Shown: positions 6,518 through 9,197 of the stretch, piece by piece
Layout of the letters: each line of letters opens with the position of its first letter
How positions within the stretch are numbered: the first letter of the stretch is position 1
Assembly (NCBI GenBank): GCA_002254415.1
Contig: NJDR01000018.1
Coordinates: 1-9,197, forward strand
DNA: 9,197 bases
Origin: Candidatus Aenigmarchaeota archaeon ex4484_52
Lineage (GTDB): Archaea > EX4484-52
Direction of reading: 5' to 3'
The notes under the pieces: generated by a model
Database searches by the model: none
The model's input: the letters and a program-made list of their open reading frames with translations, nothing else
What the model was told of the DNA's origin: nothing
Position numbers and translations under genes: made by a program

Positions 6518-7636
6518 TCAAAAAATCAATAAATGAAGAATAAAAATAATTATTCCAGAGATTACAGGCATAGTTATATTGTCATTTATTTTTTTCCCCT
6601 TTATTTTTATCTCTAAAAATTCAGCAATTGTTCCTGCAACAGAACACAAAAATAAAAATAAAAATATTTTGATTCCTTTAATTCCCAAAAAATTAAATAA
6701 AATAATTAAAGCAATAAAATTAAATAAAAAACACGCAGTAGTGCCCTGAATGGTTTTAGGTGATTTTCCTATTTTTTTTGAATAAAAATGCGTGCCGAAA
6801 ATCGTTGCAAAAGAATCCCCTACTGCAAGCATTAAAACACAAATTACAGCAATGTTTTTTTCAAATAAAAAAATTGTAATTAATGCCCCGATGAGAAAAT
6901 AAATTGCCCCCTCTGTTGGCGTCTCTTTTTTTCTTTTTAGATTATTTATAATTAGAGAAATAGGAAATATGTTTTTATTGTAGAAATATTCTATTATCAA
7001 AACAATAATAAAAAAACCGCCCAAATACAATAGAACAAGTGTTTTTGGAAATATTGCAATTAACAATGAAATAAACAATCCCAAACACAAATGAACAATT
7101 TGTCTTCTTAATTCCAAATTGTGAAATACAAATGTTTTGACTTTATACAATAATGTCATTTTGCCAAATGCAAAACCAAATATTGCACCAAAAAAAACAT
7201 CAATAGGCCAGTGAAGGCCCATAATAATGCGGGATATTCCAGCCAAAAAAGCAGATGCAAAAACAAAAGTGTAAATTAAGTTTTTGAATTTTATTTTGGA
7301 CAAAACACTTGGAATAATTGCCAAAACAAAAAACGCAATTGCAGTATGTCCGCTTGGAAAAGACATTGATGTATAAATACTTGATAAAATAATTTTTAAA
7401 TTAGAAATTTCAAAACAAGGCCTTGCAATATTTGTCAATTGCTTTGTTGCCTGAATAAAAACATACAACAAAAAAAACCAAAAGCCATTTAAAATAAAAT
7501 GATTAATGGATTTTTTATATGATAAATACAAGGCCAAAATAACAAGCACATAGGGCAAAGAAGAAATATAATGTATAATTTGAGAATTAAACTGATTTAA
7601 ATAAAGCACAATATTTAAATTTAGATTATTTATCAT
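6518..7636 (-). CDS. Fusion of PAP2 phosphatase and dolichol-kinase-like domain
   Basis: This is a 372-residue multi-pass membrane protein made of two enzyme domains. Residues 1-165 are a PAP2 (type 2 phosphatidic acid phosphatase) domain with all three motifs: K65-x6-R72-P73, P94-S-G-H97, and S135-R136-x5-H142-x3-D146. In lipid-carrier metabolism such enzymes cleave polyprenyl diphosphate to the monophosphate. Residues 172-372 resemble the CTP-dependent dolichol kinase / SEC59 group: ELRRQIVHLCLG (175-186), VGDSFATIFG (272-281), KTIQGT (294-299) and NDNITMPVISG (351-361). Both halves would yield polyprenyl monophosphate, one from the diphosphate and one from the free alcohol. The substrates are inferred. 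The C-terminal half could instead be a related lipid-alcohol kinase (phytol or geranylgeraniol) or a CDP-lipid synthase-like member. The start is the ATG at 7636, 12 bases after the M20 stop, so the two are probably co-transcribed. Confidence 0.87.
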   Translation of the reverse strand: MINNLNLNIVLYLNQFNSQIIHYISSLPYVLVILALYLSYKKSINHFILNGFWFFLLYVFIQATKQLTNIARPCFEISNLKIILSSIYTSMSFPSGHTAIAFFVLAIIPSVLSKIKFKNLIYTFVFASAFLAGISRIIMGLHWPIDVFFGAIFGFAFGKMTLLYKVKTFVFHNLELRRQIVHLCLGLFISLLIAIFPKTLVLLYLGGFFIIVLIIEYFYNKNIFPISLIINNLKRKKETPTEGAIYFLIGALITIFLFEKNIAVICVLMLAVGDSFATIFGTHFYSKKIGKSPKTIQGTTACFLFNFIALIILFNFLGIKGIKIFLFLFLCSVAGTIAEFLEIKIKGKKINDNITMPVISGIIIFILHLLIF

Positions 7637-7648
7637 ATTTGTAATCTT

Positions 7649-8833
7649 TTATTTGTTTGACATTAAATTTTCAAAAACCTTTGCATCTTCTATTAGTTTG
7701 TCTATTTGGCAATATTCATTTGCACAATGGCAACTATTGTTTGTCGTGCAATACACAGCAACATCAAGTCCTTTTTTTCGCAGGATTGATGCAAATGTCA
7801 TTCCGCCAAGTCCTTTCAAAATCAATTCTTTTTTCTTTATTTTCTTTATTTGCTTTTTTAATAATTCAATAATTTTTGCTTGTTTTTTAGTTGTAGGTGC
7901 TGGCATTTCATTCATAATAATTTGTCTTTTTATTTTTACTTTAAATTTAATTTCTATTGATTGCTGAATTTTGTCTATTTCCTTTAAAACAAGTTCTGAT
8001 TTTAATGAAGGAAGCAGTCGGCAGTCCATAAAAAAAATACCTTCTGCTGGGATTAAGTTTATGTTTTCTATATTTGCAATTTTTTTTGTTGGCTCAAATG
8101 TTGAGCCAAGTGTAAATAAATCATTTTTTTGTCCAAATATTTTATTTAGTTTATCCAGTTCAACAATAAAATAACTCTCTGCCCTAAATGCATTAATTGC
8201 TTTGTCTGGTTGAGAGCTGTGAGCTTCTTTTCCCAATATTTTAAATTTAATACGAAGTGGATTTTTTTCTGCAATAAAAATACTCAGTCCGTTTTCATCA
8301 CCAGCATCTGGGACAACTATTAAGTCATTTTTTGAAAATAAATCAAAATTATCCAAAATATATTTTATCCCATATTTGTTTCCTGTCTCTTCATCACTTA
8401 CAAATAATAGATTTACATTAAAATATGGTTTAGATTGTTTTTTTAAGATATTCTCTAAAGCAATAACACAAGCACAAATTCCGGCATTATTATCAACCAC
8501 ACCACGGGCATATAATCTATTTTTTTTTATTTTTAATTCAAATGGGTTTGAACGCCATTTTGACAAATCATTTTGCGGAACAACATCCAAATGGCAAATA
8601 AACCATAAATTTTGATTTGTTTGCCCTTTGCAAAAGATATTAAAATTAGGTCTTATTTTTTCTTCAACCCGCAAATCTTTTGCATTAAATTCTGTTATTT
8701 TTCCTAAATTTTTTTCTCTAATGTATTTTTTTAGCCACTCTGCTTTTTTATATTCACCCATTCCTCCATTGTCCGGGGATATTGCAGCAAAAGAGCAGAG
8801 TTTTTTTTCCAGATAAATTAGTCCTGATTTCAT
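7649..8833 (-). CDS. M20 family metallohydrolase (DapE/ArgE/LysK-like)
   Basis: A 394-residue zinc-dependent amidohydrolase of the M20 peptidase family. It probably removes an acyl group or cleaves a small peptide or amide in the cytoplasm. All expected metal and catalytic residues are visible: H81 and D83 in HLDVVP, D114 in ARGVVDNN (bridging), E148-E149 in SDEETG (general base and ligand), D176 in VPDAGD, and H369 in SCHCANEY. The inserted dimerisation domain carries H205 in EAHSSQP. SPDNGGMGEYKKAEWL and STFEPTK are typical of the archaeal M20 group often labelled succinyl-diaminopimelate desuccinylase. No lysine or arginine pathway gene is nearby, so the substrate stays open. The start at 8833 lies five bases from a T7 run that ends a hairpin. 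No TATA box stands at leaderless spacing, so the mRNA probably has a structured leader. Confidence 0.92.
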   Translation of the reverse strand: MKSGLIYLEKKLCSFAAISPDNGGMGEYKKAEWLKKYIREKNLGKITEFNAKDLRVEEKIRPNFNIFCKGQTNQNLWFICHLDVVPQNDLSKWRSNPFELKIKKNRLYARGVVDNNAGICACVIALENILKKQSKPYFNVNLLFVSDEETGNKYGIKYILDNFDLFSKNDLIVVPDAGDENGLSIFIAEKNPLRIKFKILGKEAHSSQPDKAINAFRAESYFIVELDKLNKIFGQKNDLFTLGSTFEPTKKIANIENINLIPAEGIFFMDCRLLPSLKSELVLKEIDKIQQSIEIKFKVKIKRQIIMNEMPAPTTKKQAKIIELLKKQIKKIKKKELILKGLGGMTFASILRKKGLDVAVYCTTNNSCHCANEYCQIDKLIEDAKVFENLMSNK

Positions 8834-8836
8834 ATT

Positions 8837-8866
8837 AAAAAAACTTTTGCTTTAGGCAAAAGTTAA
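8837..8866. repeat. Third copy of the stem-loop repeat (hairpin 1)
   Basis: A7, AACTTTTGC (8842-8850), five-base loop, GCAAAAGTT (8856-8864): a perfect 9-bp stem. The first 30 bases match the opening of the repeats at 4803 and 6436 in the same orientation, but the promoter-like right half is absent. On the minus strand, the direction of the M20 gene, the stem is followed by T7 and then AATATG. Confidence 0.7.
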
Positions 8867-8893
8867 GGTGTTGTTGCTTTGAGCAACAACACC
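8867..8893. repeat. Strong 12-bp hairpin (hairpin 2) next to the stem-loop repeat
   Basis: GGTGTTGTTGCT (8867-8878) and AGCAACAACACC (8882-8893) are exact reverse complements around a three-base loop. With about half G+C pairs, it is by far the most stable stem in this A+T-rich window. It abuts hairpin 1 with only AA between the stems. Candidate roles are a structured 5' leader of the M20 mRNA, a terminator for anything transcribed from the right, or part of a small mobile repeat. Confidence 0.7.
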
Positions 8894-8894
8894 A

Positions 8895-8909
8895 ATTAAA
8901 TATAATGTT
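8895..8909 (-). promoter_or_regulatory. Possible TATA box of the M20 / PAP2-kinase unit
   Basis: Read on the minus strand this is ATTATATTTAATTGG. An archaeal TATA box here would start transcription about 25 bases downstream, near 8878, giving a leader of roughly 45 bases that begins inside hairpin 2. A second A/T box further right (8931-8951) could instead give a leader containing both hairpins. Confidence 0.3.
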
Positions 8910-9197
8910 TAATTGTTTTTTATTTTTTTTGCATTATATACTTTATATTTGAATGGAATTAGTTAAAAAACAAAAATCGACATAGCAATAACCGCATATG
9001 GAATGCTGCTTCATTTACTAAAATAGATTCTAGCGCTATAACATATTGATAACATCCACACAAGACCTTCTGCTTTTTTTAATATTTGAGGATTTCTATT
9101 CCTGAACCACCAATGATTCTGATTTTTATCATTAAAAGTCCTCTATAAGAAAGTATTATTCAATAATTTAAAAAGATTCTGTAATTTTTAAATAACC
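8910..9197. other. Right-end stretch without a confident gene
   Basis: No complete gene is visible. The plus strand has a TATA-like ATTATATACTTTATATTTG (8933-8951) followed by an ATG at 8953 that opens only ten codons. The minus strand is open for 43 codons at 9011-9142 with protein-like text (NHWWFRNRNPQILKKAEGLV) and, after one stop, SSIPYAVIAMSIF. This may be a fragment of a decayed gene, with N-terminal parts of transposases as one possibility, but the match is from memory and weak. No RNA gene was seen. Confidence 0.3.

Noticed and set aside
8953..8985. Short plus-strand gene after the TATA-like box at 8933-8951
   Set aside because: The frame closes after ten codons and neighbouring frames are also interrupted.

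Overview
The window looks like a chromosomal piece of a very A+T-rich archaeon, most likely a small-genome DPANN lineage (Woesearchaeota/Pacearchaeota-like); this placement is an inference. The evidence is an archaeal Sm-like protein, the short archaeal form of triosephosphate isomerase, deoxyhypusine synthase, a TtuA/NcsA-type tRNA thiolase, Lys/Asn/Ile-rich proteins, no visible Shine-Dalgarno sequences, and TATA-like boxes about 20-25 bases before several start codons, as expected for leaderless archaeal transcripts.

Layout. Positions 1-93 hold the last 30 codons of an unidentified plus-strand gene. A minus-strand SmAP/LSm gene (179-442) diverges from tpiA (519-1193) across a short shared promoter. 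tpiA is followed by a single-domain sugar nucleotidyltransferase (1227-1925). A minus-strand deoxyhypusine synthase (1942-2868) converges on it with a 16-base gap. Positions 2894-3837 hold no intact gene. The right part (3276-3837) is a decayed secreted LamG-domain gene on the minus strand, with recognisable signal-peptide and LamG text broken by frameshifts and stops. The left part has only a perfect 10-bp inverted repeat. A TtuA/NcsA-type tRNA 2-thiolation enzyme (3888-4844) diverges from the pseudogene. It is followed by a 513-residue protein that I do not recognise (4896-6437), bracketed by two roughly 80-bp direct repeats. A minus-strand pair closes the coding part: an M20 metallohydrolase (7649-8833) and, 12 bases downstream, a fusion of a PAP2 phosphatase with a dolichol-kinase-like domain (6518-7636). 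The right end (8834-9197) has two strong tandem hairpins and then no confident gene.

How the genes fit together. Most are housekeeping: RNA binding (SmAP), central carbon metabolism (tpiA), translation (hypusine formation and tRNA thiolation) and surface glycan precursors. The nucleotidyltransferase would make nucleotide sugars, and the PAP2-kinase fusion would regenerate polyprenyl monophosphate carrier lipid by two routes. The most unusual items are that fusion, the repeated stem-loop module around the unknown 513-residue gene, and the hairpin plus T7 tract immediately before the M20 start codon.
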